36,753 nt of DNA from Pseudomonas morbosilactucae (GTDB lineage Bacteria > Pseudomonadota > Gammaproteobacteria > Pseudomonadales > Pseudomonadaceae), in assembly GCF_023241715.1 (NCBI RefSeq), contig NZ_JALQCW010000096.1, positions 1 through 36,753 of the forward strand, given 5' to 3'. The notes beneath the pieces were generated by a model. That model ran no database searches, was not told the origin of the DNA, and saw only the letters and a list, made by a program, of their open reading frames with translations. Below are positions 1 to 8,646 of this stretch, piece after piece. Position numbers and translations under genes: made by a program. Each line of letters opens with the position of its first letter. Position 1 is the first letter of the stretch.

Positions 1-770
1 CGGGGTGATGAGGATTTCACACCCTTCATTGAGGTTGGCACCCATCAGAGCCTTGCACTGCAACATGTTGGCCACCAGGTTGCGGTGCGTCAGCATCGCG
101 CCCTTGGCCTCGCCCGTGGTGCCGCCGGTGTATTGCAGCACGGCAACATCGCCGCTGGCCGGGTTGGCTTCCTTGACCGGCTGGCCCTGGCCCTTGCTCA
201 AAGCATCGTTGAAGCGAATCGCCTGGGGCAGGTGGTAGGCCGGCACCATTTTCTTCACGTACTTGATCACGCTGTTGATCAGCAGGCGCTTGAGCGGCGG
301 CAGCAAGTCCGCCACTTCGGTGACGATCACATGCTTGACGCCGGTCTTGGGCACCACGCCTCGGCCAGGTGGGCCATGTTGGCAAGGCAGACCAGGGCCT
401 TGGCCCCGGAGTCGTTGAATTGGTGTTCCATCTCCCGCGCGGTGTACAGCGGGTTGGTGTTGACCACGATCAGGCCGGCGCGGATGGCACCGAATACAGC
501 GACGGGGTATTGCAGGACGTTGGGCAGTTGCACCGCAATACGATCGCCAGGCTGCAAGTCCGTGTGCTGTTGCAAGTAAGCGGCAAAGGCCCCAGACAGT
601 TCGTACAACTCACCGTAAGTGAGGGTCTTACCGAGGTTGCTAAAGGCCGGCTTATTAGCGAAACGTTGGCAGGACTGCTTCAATACCGCCTGAATATTCG
701 GATACTCATCTGGATTGATATCGGCAGCAATTCCAGCTGGGTACTTATCCTTCCAAAAGTCTTCGATCAT
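1..770 (-). CDS. fadD1: Long-chain-fatty-acid--CoA ligase FadD1, cut by window edge and frameshifted
   Basis: Activates long-chain fatty acids to acyl-CoA at the inner membrane for beta-oxidation. ATG at 770 begins MIEDFWKDKYPAG, with GAGGAG about 9 nt upstream. The N-terminal AMP-binding region is intact to LANMAHLAE. Frame is then lost near 357, where GCGTGGTGCCC stands for an expected GCGGTGGTGCCC (one G missing). Past that point the other frame continues as FadD (VPKTGVKHVIV, then YTGGTTGEAKGAMLTH, the ATP/AMP signature) to the window edge, so about half the protein lies outside. It is closely similar to FadD2 just upstream, and the pair matches the tandem fadD2-fadD1 arrangement known in P. 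aeruginosa. The frameshift is probably a sequencing error; a real null allele would leave FadD2 as backup. Confidence 0.88.
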
Positions 771-1114
771 GGAAGCCCACTCCTCAGCAACGCGAACTCA
801 TCGCCGCATTTGATGCGATTATTATTTGTCTGTGTTTTTTAGAGGTGAATCTGGCGCTTATTCAGGCCGAGACGTCACAAAGCGCGCCGAGAGTAGCAGC
901 TTTGCCAAAGGCCGACTAGAGCCAAATATGGCCCCAGTAGTTACTTTTATGACTATATAAAACCACCCAGTCACTTTAAGGGCGAATCATAGTTATTTAA
1001 AGGACCCGCTCTGGCTCGCGGCTTTGCGCCCGATTAAATGCATCGCGGGCCAGGCCGTCCCTGCAGTATCCCTGCTGGAACGGGCTGGCCCGCGGTCAAA
1101 CAGCGGCAGTTTGA
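771..1114. other. fadD1-fadD2 intergenic region
   Basis: This 344-bp gap between two same-strand fadD genes holds no convincing ORF. It is AT-rich around 930-1000. On the minus strand a TATAGT hexamer near 955, preceded about 16 nt upstream by TTAAAG, could be a weak sigma-70 promoter for fadD1. That would fit the two fadD genes being separately transcribed. Next to the fadD2 stop lies a long hairpin (listed separately). I see no obvious PsrA-type GAAAC...GTTTC operator here. Confidence 0.4.
1044..1094. repeat. Long hairpin, REP-like, downstream of fadD2
   Basis: CGCGGGCCAG (1044-1053) and CTGGCCCGCG (1085-1094) are perfect 10-bp inverted arms around a 31-nt loop that can pair further (CCGTCCC against GGAACGGG). 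It lies 20 nt past the fadD2 stop with no T-run. It resembles Pseudomonas REP-derived stem-loops (ATCGCGGGC...). It may stabilise the mRNA end or stop transcription with Rho. Confidence 0.6.
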
Positions 1115-2803
1115 TCAGGCGATATCGCGCAACTCGCGACGCAGAATCTTGCCCACTGGCGTCATCGGCAGCGAGTCTCGCAACACAATGTGCTTCGGTA
1201 CTTTGTAACCGGTGAAGTTCTCTTTGCAGTAAGCCTTGAGCTCTTCCAGGCTGACCCCCGCCTCACGGGCCACCACAAACAACTTCACTGCCTCTCCGGA
1301 ACGCTCGTCCGGCACGCCGATGACCGCGCAGTTGGCGACGTTCGGGTGCGCCATGACCACGTCCTCGATCTCGTTGGGGTACACGTTGAAACCCGAGACG
1401 ATGATCATGTCCTTCTTGCGGTCGACAATGCGCACGAAACCATCCTCATCGATCACCCCGATATCCCCGGACTTGAACCAGCCTTCGGCATCCAGCACCT
1501 CGGCCGTGGCGTCGGCTTTCTGCCAATAGCCCTTCATGATCTGCGGGCCCTTGATGCACAGTTCACCGCGCTCGCCCAAAGGCTGCTCGACGCCCTCATC
1601 ATTGATCACCTTCAGCGTGGTGCCCGGCACCGGCATGCCCACCGTGCCCAGGCGCGACTTGTCGCCATAGGGGTTGGTGCAGGCCACCGGCGAGGTTTCG
1701 GTCAACCCGTAGCCTTCAGTGATGCGGCAACCGGTCAAGCTCTGCCAGCGCTCGGCGGTGGCCTTGACCAGCGCGGTGCCGCCCGAGTTGGTGAGCTTGA
1801 GGTGAGAGAAATCCAGGGTCTTGAACTGCGGGTGCTCCATCAGCGCCACGAACAGGGTGTTGAGCCCGAGCAGGGCCGAGAACTGCCATTTGCCCAGTTC
1901 CTTGATAAAGCCGCCAATGTCCCGTGGGTTGGTGATCAGCACGTTGTGGTTGCCGGTGACCATCATGCACATGCAGTTCGCGGTGAAGGCATAGATGTGA
2001 TACAGCGGCAGCGGCGCGATCATCACCTCCTGGCCTTCACGCAACAGCGGGTGACCGTCCGGCCCCAACTGCCCCAGGCAGGCCCGAGCCTGTTGCATGT
2101 TGGCCACCAGGTTGCCGTGAGTCAGCATCGCGCCCTTGGCCAGGCCCGTGGTGCCACCGGTGTATTGCAGCACAGCGATATCGTCGAGGCCGGCCTGGAG
2201 CGGCTGGATGCTCTGGCCACGGCCCAGGCGCAATGCACTCTTGAAACCAATGGCCTGGGGCAGTTGATAGGCCGGCACCATCTTCTTGACCTTGTCCACC
2301 AGGGTATTGACCAGCCAGCCCTTGGGGCCCGACATCAGGTCGCCCATCTTGGCTTCGATCAGGTACTGGATATCAGTGTCCGCCAGCACTTCCTGGACCT
2401 TCTGCCCGAACAGGTTCATGTACACCAAGGCCCGCGCCCCGGAGTCCTTGAACTGGTGGCGCATCTCCCGGGGGGTGTACAGCGGGTTGGTGTTGACCAC
2501 GATCAGCCCGGCGCGCAGGGCGCCAAACACGGCGATCGGGTAATGCAGGACGTTGGGCATCTGCACCGCAATGCGATCGCCCGGAGCCAGGTCAGTGTGG
2601 TTTTGCAGGTAGCCGGCGAACGCCGCGCTGTAGCGTTCCAGTTCGGCGTAAGTGAGGGTCACCCCCATATTGCTGAAGGCCGGGCGGTCGGCGAATTTCT
2701 TGCAGGAACGTTCGAACACCTCGATCACCGACTTGTAGGCCCCCAGGTCAATATCGTGGGGCACGCCGGCCGGGCGCTTATCATTCCAGAAATCAGGTTG
2801 CAT
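1115..2803 (-). CDS. fadD2: Long-chain-fatty-acid--CoA ligase FadD2
   Basis: ATP-dependent acyl-CoA synthetase of the adenylate-forming (ANL) family, 562 aa, full length for FadD. The start is placed at ATG 2803 (MQPDFWNDKRPAG), not the in-frame ATG 12 codons upstream. The reason is that GAGGA lies about 8 nt before it and the N-terminus aligns with FadD1. Visible motifs: P-loop-like TGGTTGLAKG at residues 215-224; GYGLTETSP; the hinge/fatty-acid signature SGDIGVIDEDGFVRIVDRKK; and near the C-terminus PVGKILRREL with the catalytic Lys. It is divergent from the lipase gene across a roughly 210-bp intergenic region. Family and order (fadD2 then fadD1) match P. aeruginosa PA3300-PA3299 from memory. 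Confidence 0.95.
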   Translation of the reverse strand: MQPDFWNDKRPAGVPHDIDLGAYKSVIEVFERSCKKFADRPAFSNMGVTLTYAELERYSAAFAGYLQNHTDLAPGDRIAVQMPNVLHYPIAVFGALRAGLIVVNTNPLYTPREMRHQFKDSGARALVYMNLFGQKVQEVLADTDIQYLIEAKMGDLMSGPKGWLVNTLVDKVKKMVPAYQLPQAIGFKSALRLGRGQSIQPLQAGLDDIAVLQYTGGTTGLAKGAMLTHGNLVANMQQARACLGQLGPDGHPLLREGQEVMIAPLPLYHIYAFTANCMCMMVTGNHNVLITNPRDIGGFIKELGKWQFSALLGLNTLFVALMEHPQFKTLDFSHLKLTNSGGTALVKATAERWQSLTGCRITEGYGLTETSPVACTNPYGDKSRLGTVGMPVPGTTLKVINDEGVEQPLGERGELCIKGPQIMKGYWQKADATAEVLDAEGWFKSGDIGVIDEDGFVRIVDRKKDMIIVSGFNVYPNEIEDVVMAHPNVANCAVIGVPDERSGEAVKLFVVAREAGVSLEELKAYCKENFTGYKVPKHIVLRDSLPMTPVGKILRRELRDIA

Positions 2804-3014
2804 TATTCTTGTCCTCTTTACCTGAGCGGTCCGAGCCACCTCTGTAACGCTGCCAGAGGCGGGGCTCTCCGGACGTTAGCAGCTATAGCGATTCAGGCAA
2901 ATATAAGGGCCAGCTTCATAGATTCCGTGAATCTCGCTTCCCAGCCGCTCGCGAATCGGACGGCCCTGTGGGGATGAGCTATACAATGCAGCGTCTGCGA
3001 GTAAAGGAACCGCC

Positions 3015-3959
3015 ATGATCCACGATACTTTCTGGCTCACCCTGAACGACCACAGCCGCCTCTACGTCAACCAGTGGTTGCCCGAGGGCCCGCTCAAGGC
3101 CTTGATCCTGCTGTCCCACGGCATGGCCGAGCACAGCGGTCGCTATCAACGGCTGGCGTCGGCGCTCTGTGCCGAAGGTTATGGCGTGTACGCAGCGGAC
3201 CAGCGCGGCCATGGCCAGAGCGCGGCCCAAGGGGTCCTTGGCCACTACGCGGACCAGGGCGGCTGGAGCAAAGTGGTCGGCGACCTGGCCAGCCTCAACC
3301 AGCACATCGGCCAGCAGCACCCGGGGGTTCCCATGGTGCTGCTGGGCCACAGCATGGGCAGCTACATCGCCCAGGCCTACCTGCTGCACCACAGCGCCAG
3401 CCTGTTCGGGGCGATTCTCAGCGGCTCCAACTTCCAGCCGGTGGCGCTGTACCGCGCCGCCAGCCTGATCGCCCGCTTCGAACGCCGGCGCCAGGGCCCA
3501 CAGGGGCGCAGTGCGCTGATTGACTGGCTGTCCTTCGGCTCCTTCAACAAAGCCTTCAAACCCAACCGCACGCGCTTCGACTGGCTGAGCCGCGACCCGG
3601 ACGAAGTGGACAAGTACGTCAATGACCCGCTGTGCGGCTTTCGCTGCACCAACCAGTTGTGGATCGACCTCCTGGGCGGCCTGCAGCAAATCAGTAAACC
3701 GGCCAACCTGGCACAGATCGACCCGGGCCTGCCGTTACTGATCATGGGCGGTGAATGTGATCCGGTGAGCAATGGCACGCGTCTCAAGGATCTGGCCGAC
3801 GCCTTGCGTCAGGCCGGCAGCCAGTGCCTGCAATTGAATATCTACCCTCAGGCGCGCCACGAACTGTTCAATGAAAGCAATCGAGAGGCGGTGACAGCCG
3901 ATATCCTGGCCTGGCTGGAACAGGCGCTGGAGCACCGCAGGCCCGCCCGATCAGAATAA
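3015..3959 (+). CDS. Alpha/beta hydrolase, monoacylglycerol lipase/lysophospholipase-like
   Basis: 314-aa serine hydrolase of the Hydrolase_4/lysophospholipase group; orthologous, I believe, to PA3301. The catalytic triad can be read directly: Ser113 in GHSMGS (111-116), Asp249 in GGECDPV, His282 in ARHELFNE. The oxyanion region is LSHGMAEHSGRY (33-44) and DQRGHGQS follows at 62-69. There is no signal peptide, so it is probably cytoplasmic. The ATG at 3015 is preceded by AAAGGA about 7 nt upstream. A TACAAT hexamer near 2982 is a plausible -10. Next to fadD1/fadD2 and phaJ1 it likely releases fatty acids from monoacylglycerols or lysolipids for activation. The substrate is inferred. Confidence 0.88.
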   Translation: MIHDTFWLTLNDHSRLYVNQWLPEGPLKALILLSHGMAEHSGRYQRLASALCAEGYGVYAADQRGHGQSAAQGVLGHYADQGGWSKVVGDLASLNQHIGQQHPGVPMVLLGHSMGSYIAQAYLLHHSASLFGAILSGSNFQPVALYRAASLIARFERRRQGPQGRSALIDWLSFGSFNKAFKPNRTRFDWLSRDPDEVDKYVNDPLCGFRCTNQLWIDLLGGLQQISKPANLAQIDPGLPLLIMGGECDPVSNGTRLKDLADALRQAGSQCLQLNIYPQARHELFNESNREAVTADILAWLEQALEHRRPARSE

Positions 3960-4013
3960 TAATAACGTTTATAATCAGTATCTTACCGTGATTACACAGA
4001 GGATTTCAGCGAG

Positions 4014-4484
4014 ATGACCCAGGTTACCAACACCCCTTACGAAGCCCTCGAAGTGGGCCAGACCGCCAGCTACAGCAAGACCGTGGAAGAACGCGATATC
4101 CAGCTGTTTGCCGCCATGTCCGGCGACCACAACCCCGTGCACCTGGACCCTGAGTTCGCCGCCGCCAGCATGTTCAAGGAGCGCATCGCCCACGGCATGT
4201 TCAGTGGCGCGCTGATCAGTGCCGCCGTGGCCTGCGAACTGCCTGGGCCGGGCACCATCTACCTGGGCCAGCAAATGAGCTTCCAGAAACCGGTGAAGAT
4301 CGGCGACACCTTGACCGTGCGCCTGGAAATCCTCGAAAAGCTGCCGAAGTTCCGCGTGCGCATCGCCACCCGCGTCTTCAACCAGCGCGACGAACTGGTG
4401 GTGGACGGCGAAGCCGAGATCCTCGCCCCACGCAAACAACAGACCGTGACCCTGCCGACCTTGCCCGCCATCAGCATCGGTTGA
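4014..4484 (+). CDS. phaJ1: (R)-specific enoyl-CoA hydratase PhaJ1 (MaoC-like)
   Basis: 156 aa, the same length as P. aeruginosa PhaJ1 (PA3302) and very similar to my memory of it throughout, including the C-terminal PAISIG. This is a single hot-dog-fold MaoC domain. The hydratase-2 catalytic pair is Asp38 and His43 in SGDHNPVHLD. The conserved RIAHGMFSGALIS follows at 57-69. It hydrates trans-2-enoyl-CoA to (R)-3-hydroxyacyl-CoA, linking beta-oxidation to medium-chain-length polyhydroxyalkanoate monomers. It sits 54 nt after the lipase gene, probably partly co-transcribed, though the AT-rich spacer could hold its own promoter. GAGG precedes the ATG by about 11 nt. Confidence 0.92.
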   Translation: MTQVTNTPYEALEVGQTASYSKTVEERDIQLFAAMSGDHNPVHLDPEFAAASMFKERIAHGMFSGALISAAVACELPGPGTIYLGQQMSFQKPVKIGDTLTVRLEILEKLPKFRVRIATRVFNQRDELVVDGEAEILAPRKQQTVTLPTLPAISIG

Positions 4485-4491
4485 GCGTGCC

Positions 4492-4511
4492 GGAGCCGGC
4501 TTTCCGGCTCC
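4492..4511. terminator. Hairpin between convergent phaJ1 and HlyD genes
   Basis: GGAGCCGG (4492-4499), loop CTTT, CCGGCTCC (4504-4511): a perfect 8-bp stem that ends exactly at the HlyD stop codon. There is no T-run on either side. It is a candidate shared terminator or 3'-end protector, not a canonical intrinsic terminator. Confidence 0.5.
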
Positions 4512-5374
4512 TCAACGACCCCCTTCCTGAACCTGCACGCTGGCGGTCATGCCGGCGCTCAGGTTGACCCCTTCCGGTACCTTGTCGAGCTGAATCCGCA
4601 CCGGAATCCGCTGGGCCAGGCGCACCCAGTTGAAGGTCGGTTCGACGTCCGCCAGCAACTGCCCGTCCGGGGTGGCGTTGCGATCGGTGATGCCGCGGCT
4701 GATGCTCTCCACGTGACCTTCCAAGGCCTCGCCGGCACTCATCAGCCAGACCTTCACCGGGTCGCCGACGCGGATCCGCGGCAGCTTGGTCTCCTCGAAA
4801 TACGCCTGCACGTAGAAGGTCGAATCATCGATCAAGGCCATCACCGGCTGCCCGCGTTCACGTAGTTGCCTTCGGCCAGACGCAGGTTGGTGATATGCCC
4901 GCTACGGGGCGCATGCACTTGGCTGCGAGCCAGGTTGAGTGCGGCGACCTTGGCTTCGGCCTGGGCCTCGCGCAATTCCCCCCGGGCGATGCCGGCGTTG
5001 ATCTGGGCGTTCTCACGCAGCTCCGCACTGATGGCCTGTGGGCCCAGGCTGGCGCGACGGCTGGCCTCATGCTCACGCAGGCTGAGTTGCTGCTGCCGGG
5101 TCTGGACCACCGCCTGGGCTTTATCCAGGGCCGCTTCAAAACGGTCGCGATCGATGCTCAGCAACAGCTCGCCGGCCTTGACCTGCTGGTTGTCCCGGGC
5201 CTTGAGTTCACGCACCCAGCCGGACACATCCGGGGCGACCACCACCACGTCAGCGCGAATTCGCGCATCCCGGGTCCAGGGCGTGAGCATGTAGTACTGC
5301 CACAGATGGAAGCCGGCAAACACCGCTACAGCCACCAGGCACAGGGTAAAGGCGACACGAACAAGTGTGCGCAT
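4512..5374 (-). CDS. HlyD/EmrA-type periplasmic adaptor (AaeA-like), single-base frameshift
   Basis: Membrane-fusion protein of the efflux operon, about 287 aa once repaired. ATG 5374 has AAGGAG about 8 nt upstream. A single N-terminal membrane anchor (about residues 4-26) is followed by MLTPWTRDARIRAD and VAPDVSGWV, typical of AaeA/EmrA biotinyl-lipoyl domains. A coiled-coil hairpin (about 75-145) and the second lipoyl half (HAPRSGHITNL) come next. At about 4851 the codons read GCG GGC AGC CGG TGA where GCG GGG CAG CCG GTG ATG is expected, i.e. one G lost from a four-G run. The remaining frame (MALIDDSTFYVQAYFEETKL, then a beta-barrel) completes the protein. Likely a sequencing error. It is the last gene of the FUSC-DUF1656-HlyD operon. 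Confidence 0.85.
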
Positions 5375-5384
5375 GAATCACTCC

Positions 5385-5591
5385 TTATAAAGGACCGAGC
5401 ACTACAGTGATCACGGTCAAAACACAGACATACAACGCACAATCGAACAACGCTTCGTGCCAGATCCAGCGCCCCAGGGGCGTGACACGCAACAGCAGGC
5501 GCAGGCCCATGGTCAGCACCAACGCCAGCAACACATCAATCAGAAACGGGCTGAGCAACACCCCGCCCAACGACCACTCACGCAACCCCAT
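5385..5591 (-). CDS. DUF1656 small membrane protein (AaeX-like)
   Basis: 68 aa with two predicted membrane helices (about residues 9-31 and 48-67) and the family pattern REWSLGGVLLSPF...WHEALFDCALYV. Its start overlaps the FUSC stop by 14 nt, and its stop lies 10 nt before the adaptor start, so it is translationally linked within the operon. Members of this family regularly sit between a FUSC/AaeB pump and an AaeA-type adaptor. The function is not established. Confidence 0.88.
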   Translation of the reverse strand: MGLREWSLGGVLLSPFLIDVLLALVLTMGLRLLLRVTPLGRWIWHEALFDCALYVCVLTVITVVLGPL

Positions 5592-7575
5592 GACCTTCCT
5601 CCTGCTGCCGGCACCAGCGGCGCCAGCTGTTTTGCAATTGCACCACGGCGCCCTGGGCCAGCTTCAGCGCATCGCTGGGCGGCAACTGCCCCAGGGCCTG
5701 GAGCAAGTCGGCCGATGCCCGTTGCAGGTCATCCTCGCGACTGGCTGCCGGGCCTTGCTCAAGAACCTGTTCCAGGTGTTCGAAATACGCCCGCTGCTCA
5801 ACGCTGAGGGGCACCTGGGCCACCGCCAGGCTCAAGCGCAGGTGCAGTAACTCATCGCCAATGTCCAACCCGAGCAAACCGTCGTCCCAGCGACTGCGGG
5901 CCTGCTCCGGCAGCTCCGGGTAATGCCGCGCCAGTTGCAGCAGCCGATCGGCCATGCGCCCACCGAACCAGCTTTCAGCGCCCCGCAGGTTACGGCGGGT
6001 CAGGCGCACCAGATCATGCAGGGTCGCCGCCAGCAGGCGCCGCCCATGCCAGGCCGGGTCCCGCAGGATCAAGAGGTTGAAAGCCAGGACCGCCGCGCCC
6101 ACCCCGAGCACCATGGCCTGGGCGTTATTGAAGAAACTGGCGACATCGAACGTCATGTGGTTCTGCGGCGAAATCAGCACCACAAAGTGCAGACAGAACG
6201 AGGTCGCCGTGGCGCCGGTCTGCGGCTTGGCCATGCCCAGGGCACCAAAGAACAGCGGCACGCCCAAGGCCATGGCCAACAGGGCAAAACCGCTCCACTG
6301 CGGCAATAGAATCTGCCCCACGACAAACGCCACTGGCACCGCCAGGAAGATCCCGCGCATAAAGCTCATGCCGATCTGCGCCCCGTTTTCCCGGCTGGCA
6401 AACAGGCTGCACACCACGCACGTGAGCAACATCGCCCCCGAGGCGGCCGGCCAGGCGGTGGCCATCCAGAAGCTCGCCACAGTCAGAAAGGCCAAGGCAC
6501 TGCGCGCACCAAACACCAACGCCAGGGACAGGTCCCGATGAGGCGCCAGGGTTGCCGGTTGCTCTGCCGGCGAGTAGCCCTGCTCCACGGCCTGCAAGGC
6601 ATTGCCGGCGGCCATGGCGGTGTCCAGCAACAGGGCGAAACGCGCCAGGCAGTAACTTTGCGCCGAGCTGATCTGCGGCTCATGGGACGCATCCAGCAAG
6701 CGCAGGCGCAGCAACTGCAGGGTGGCTGGATCTGCGGTGGTCAGGGCCTCTTGCACCTCGTCCATCCAAGGCTGCAATTGAGCGGCCTGGGCCTCGTCCA
6801 GTTGCTTCCATTGGCGCCGCACCGAACGCGAGATGCGCAGCAGCATCAGCAACTTCTGGCTCAGGCCACTGATGCCCCGGGCCCGCTGACGCCCCTGGCG
6901 CCCTTCGAACCAGGCGTGCTCACGCTGGGCGTCCACGGCCACAATACGCCCGAGGATTTCCAGCAAGCCCTGGCGCGCCTGGGCATCACCAGCCAAGGTC
7001 GCCCGTGCCGCCTGCAAACCGCTGAGCCAGGCGCTGCGGGCCTGAGCGGACAACTGACGCTCAACATGCATCGGCCAAAGCAAGGCACTGCTGGCCGTGG
7101 CGCAAATGATTCCAAGGGAGATTTCCGTGCAGCGGGCCACCGCCTGATCGAACACATTCAGCGGGTGACTGATGGCCGGCAACGCAATAATCGCCACGGT
7201 GTAGCCGGCCAACACAAAGGAATAGGACCAGGCACTGCGCAACAGCGTGGAGCTGGCGGTGCACAGCCCCAGCCAAAGGGCCAGGGCCAACAGGAACAGC
7301 CAAGGGGTCTGGGCGAACAGCCCCATGAACAGCACCGACATCAAGGTGCCGACCAAGGTACCCAATAAGCGGGCCAGGCCTTTTTGCAGGACCATGCCCG
7401 ACAACGGCTGGGCAACGATGATCGAGGTCATCAAGGCCCAGGCCGGCTGCTCCAGGCCCCAACGCAAGGCCAGCCACAAGGCCGCGCCACCACCGAGCAC
7501 GGTCTTGATCGCAAACTGCACGGCAGCCAGGTTGGGCGCAAGCAACGCCTGCAAAGTGATACGCACGAAGAGCAC
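5578..7575 (-). CDS. FUSC-family aromatic acid exporter (AaeB/fusaric acid resistance-like)
   Basis: 665-aa inner-membrane transporter. It has two membrane clusters, N-terminal (about residues 20-170) and central (about 350-510), separated by a soluble stretch and followed by a C-terminal cytoplasmic domain. This is the duplicated FUSC architecture of AaeB and fusaric-acid resistance pumps, exporting aromatic carboxylic acids with the HlyD adaptor. The start shown is GTG 7575, but GTG 7566 (second-residue context VRITLQALLAP) has AAGG about 8 nt upstream and may be the true start. No outer-membrane factor gene follows in the operon. The transported compound is unknown. Confidence 0.9.
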   Translation of the reverse strand: MLFVRITLQALLAPNLAAVQFAIKTVLGGGAALWLALRWGLEQPAWALMTSIIVAQPLSGMVLQKGLARLLGTLVGTLMSVLFMGLFAQTPWLFLLALALWLGLCTASSTLLRSAWSYSFVLAGYTVAIIALPAISHPLNVFDQAVARCTEISLGIICATASSALLWPMHVERQLSAQARSAWLSGLQAARATLAGDAQARQGLLEILGRIVAVDAQREHAWFEGRQGRQRARGISGLSQKLLMLLRISRSVRRQWKQLDEAQAAQLQPWMDEVQEALTTADPATLQLLRLRLLDASHEPQISSAQSYCLARFALLLDTAMAAGNALQAVEQGYSPAEQPATLAPHRDLSLALVFGARSALAFLTVASFWMATAWPAASGAMLLTCVVCSLFASRENGAQIGMSFMRGIFLAVPVAFVVGQILLPQWSGFALLAMALGVPLFFGALGMAKPQTGATATSFCLHFVVLISPQNHMTFDVASFFNNAQAMVLGVGAAVLAFNLLILRDPAWHGRRLLAATLHDLVRLTRRNLRGAESWFGGRMADRLLQLARHYPELPEQARSRWDDGLLGLDIGDELLHLRLSLAVAQVPLSVEQRAYFEHLEQVLEQGPAASREDDLQRASADLLQALGQLPPSDALKLAQGAVVQLQNSWRRWCRQQEEGHGVA

Positions 7576-7634
7576 CTTGGGAAGGACAGAATAACCATAG
7601 TCGGAACGCGCCGAGAGGCGGCACGAACTAATTA

Positions 7635-7646
7635 TTAGCTAGCTAA
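7635..7646. promoter_or_regulatory. Palindromic operator candidate upstream of the efflux operon
   Basis: TTAGCTAGCTAA is a perfect 12-bp palindrome inside an AT-rich patch about 60 nt upstream of the FUSC start. Short TTAG-N-CTAA palindromes of this kind are typical MarR/LysR-type operators in promoters of aromatic-acid efflux pumps. No regulator gene is adjacent. Assignment is inference. Confidence 0.45.
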
Positions 7647-7680
7647 CTATTTGCCGTCCAGCGCTAAATGACAGGCACAA

Positions 7681-7707
7681 AAAAACGCCAGACTGGCTGG
7701 CGTTTTT
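7681..7707. terminator. Bidirectional intrinsic terminator
   Basis: AAAAACGCCAG (7681-7691), 5-nt loop, CTGGCGTTTTT (7697-7707): a perfect stem flanked by A-run and T-run, so it works in both directions. It ends transcription of the PA2169-family gene (minus strand). Confidence 0.85.
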
Positions 7708-7723
7708 GACAGGCTTTTAGTGC

Positions 7724-8191
7724 TTAAGCGCGAGCACGAGCCTGGTTGCGCAGGGCTTTGACCTGATCGTGGTTACGCTGCACACCGTGGAACTGACGCT
7801 CCACCAAGTCGCGAATACCCACCAGGTTATGCTTGTTGATTTTTTCCAGGGCGTCTTTGTAAGCCTTCAGGGCATGGTCTTCGCCACGCTCGGCTTCATT
7901 GAGCACGGCTTCTTCATCCTTGCCGGTCACCAAGGACTTCAGATCGACCCAACGACGGTGCAGGTCGCCGCTGATGCTGGTGGTGGTTTCCGGATCGCCG
8001 CCCATGGAGCGCACGGCGGTTTGCAGTTCAGCGGCCGCTGTGGCGCAGTCTGCCGCACGTTTGACGAACAGCGCCTTGAGCTCAGGGTGCTTGATGTCTT
8101 CGGCGCAGGTCTTGAAACCTTCCTGGCCGTCTTTGCTGGTTTCGATCAGATCGTTGAGGACCGAAATCGCTTCTTTATTCAAGTCAGTCAT
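7724..8191 (-). CDS. PA2169-family four-helix-bundle protein (DUF2383)
   Basis: 155 aa, helix-rich and without a signal peptide or membrane helix. The pattern NDLIETSKDGQEGFK...ALFVKRAADC...GERGEDHALKAYKDAL is that of the PA2169/DUF2383 ferritin-like domain, seen in stress-related proteins of Pseudomonas. Acidic and His residues (Glu106, Glu109, Asp110, His111 region) could line a metal site, but metal binding is not shown for this protein. AAGGA lies about 9 nt before the ATG. The 200-bp upstream region is strongly AT-rich. It is monocistronic, with its own terminator. Role unknown; stationary-phase or stress expression is a guess. Confidence 0.85.
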   Translation of the reverse strand: MTDLNKEAISVLNDLIETSKDGQEGFKTCAEDIKHPELKALFVKRAADCATAAAELQTAVRSMGGDPETTTSISGDLHRRWVDLKSLVTGKDEEAVLNEAERGEDHALKAYKDALEKINKHNLVGIRDLVERQFHGVQRNHDQVKALRNQARARA

Positions 8192-8395
8192 TTTTCAATT
8201 CCTTTCAGGGTGGAGAGTTGCAATAGGTATTGCACCCGCCGTGCCAGGCTGGAATCGATTATTTATTCCTTATTTATCAATAATTTATATTTTAAGCAAA
8301 AATCTGTATCCGCGTTATTTGCATGATCTGTCATTTGGCCTGCATGCAGAATGCCTGTATTTTCCAAAACGTTTGCCCTCACCCGACGTTGTGCC

Positions 8396-8632
8396 ATGAA
8401 CCCTGAAAAGCTTGAACTCCTGATCACCCGTGAAATGCCCTTCGGCAAATACAAAGGCCGCATCCTCGCCGACTTGCCCGGGCCATACCTCAACTGGTTC
8501 GCCCGCGAAGGTTTCCCCAAGGGCGAACTCGGCGGTTTGCTGGCCCTGATGCAAGAAATCGATCACAACGGCCTCTCCGACCTGCTGGACCCGCTGCGGG
8601 CCAAACACGGCAAGCCCAAACCCCGCCACTGA
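8396..8632 (+). CDS. DUF3820 family protein
   Basis: 78 aa when started at ATG 8396 (MNPEKLELLITREMPFGKYKG), which fits the size and N-terminus of the family; an in-frame ATG 15 codons earlier (8351) would add an unconserved extension. Neither start has a clear Shine-Dalgarno. The conserved core reads FGKYKGRILADLPGPYLNWF, then GFPKGELGGLLALMQEI, then NGLSDLLDPL. This is a small cytoplasmic domain of unknown function found widely in Gammaproteobacteria. Its stop is 14 nt before the class-V enzyme start, so the two genes are probably one transcript. Confidence 0.85.
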   Translation: MNPEKLELLITREMPFGKYKGRILADLPGPYLNWFAREGFPKGELGGLLALMQEIDHNGLSDLLDPLRAKHGKPKPRH

Positions 8633-8646
8633 CCCAGAGCCCTCCC

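Noticed and set aside
1190..2977. 595-aa open frame on the plus strand
   Set aside because: Mirror of fadD2 on the opposite strand; rich in His/Gln/Gly with no family motif.
4845..4855. Programmed frameshifting to explain the split HlyD gene (and the other split genes)
   Set aside because: No slippery heptamer with downstream structure, and the same one-base defect appears in six unrelated genes, so an artefact is simpler.
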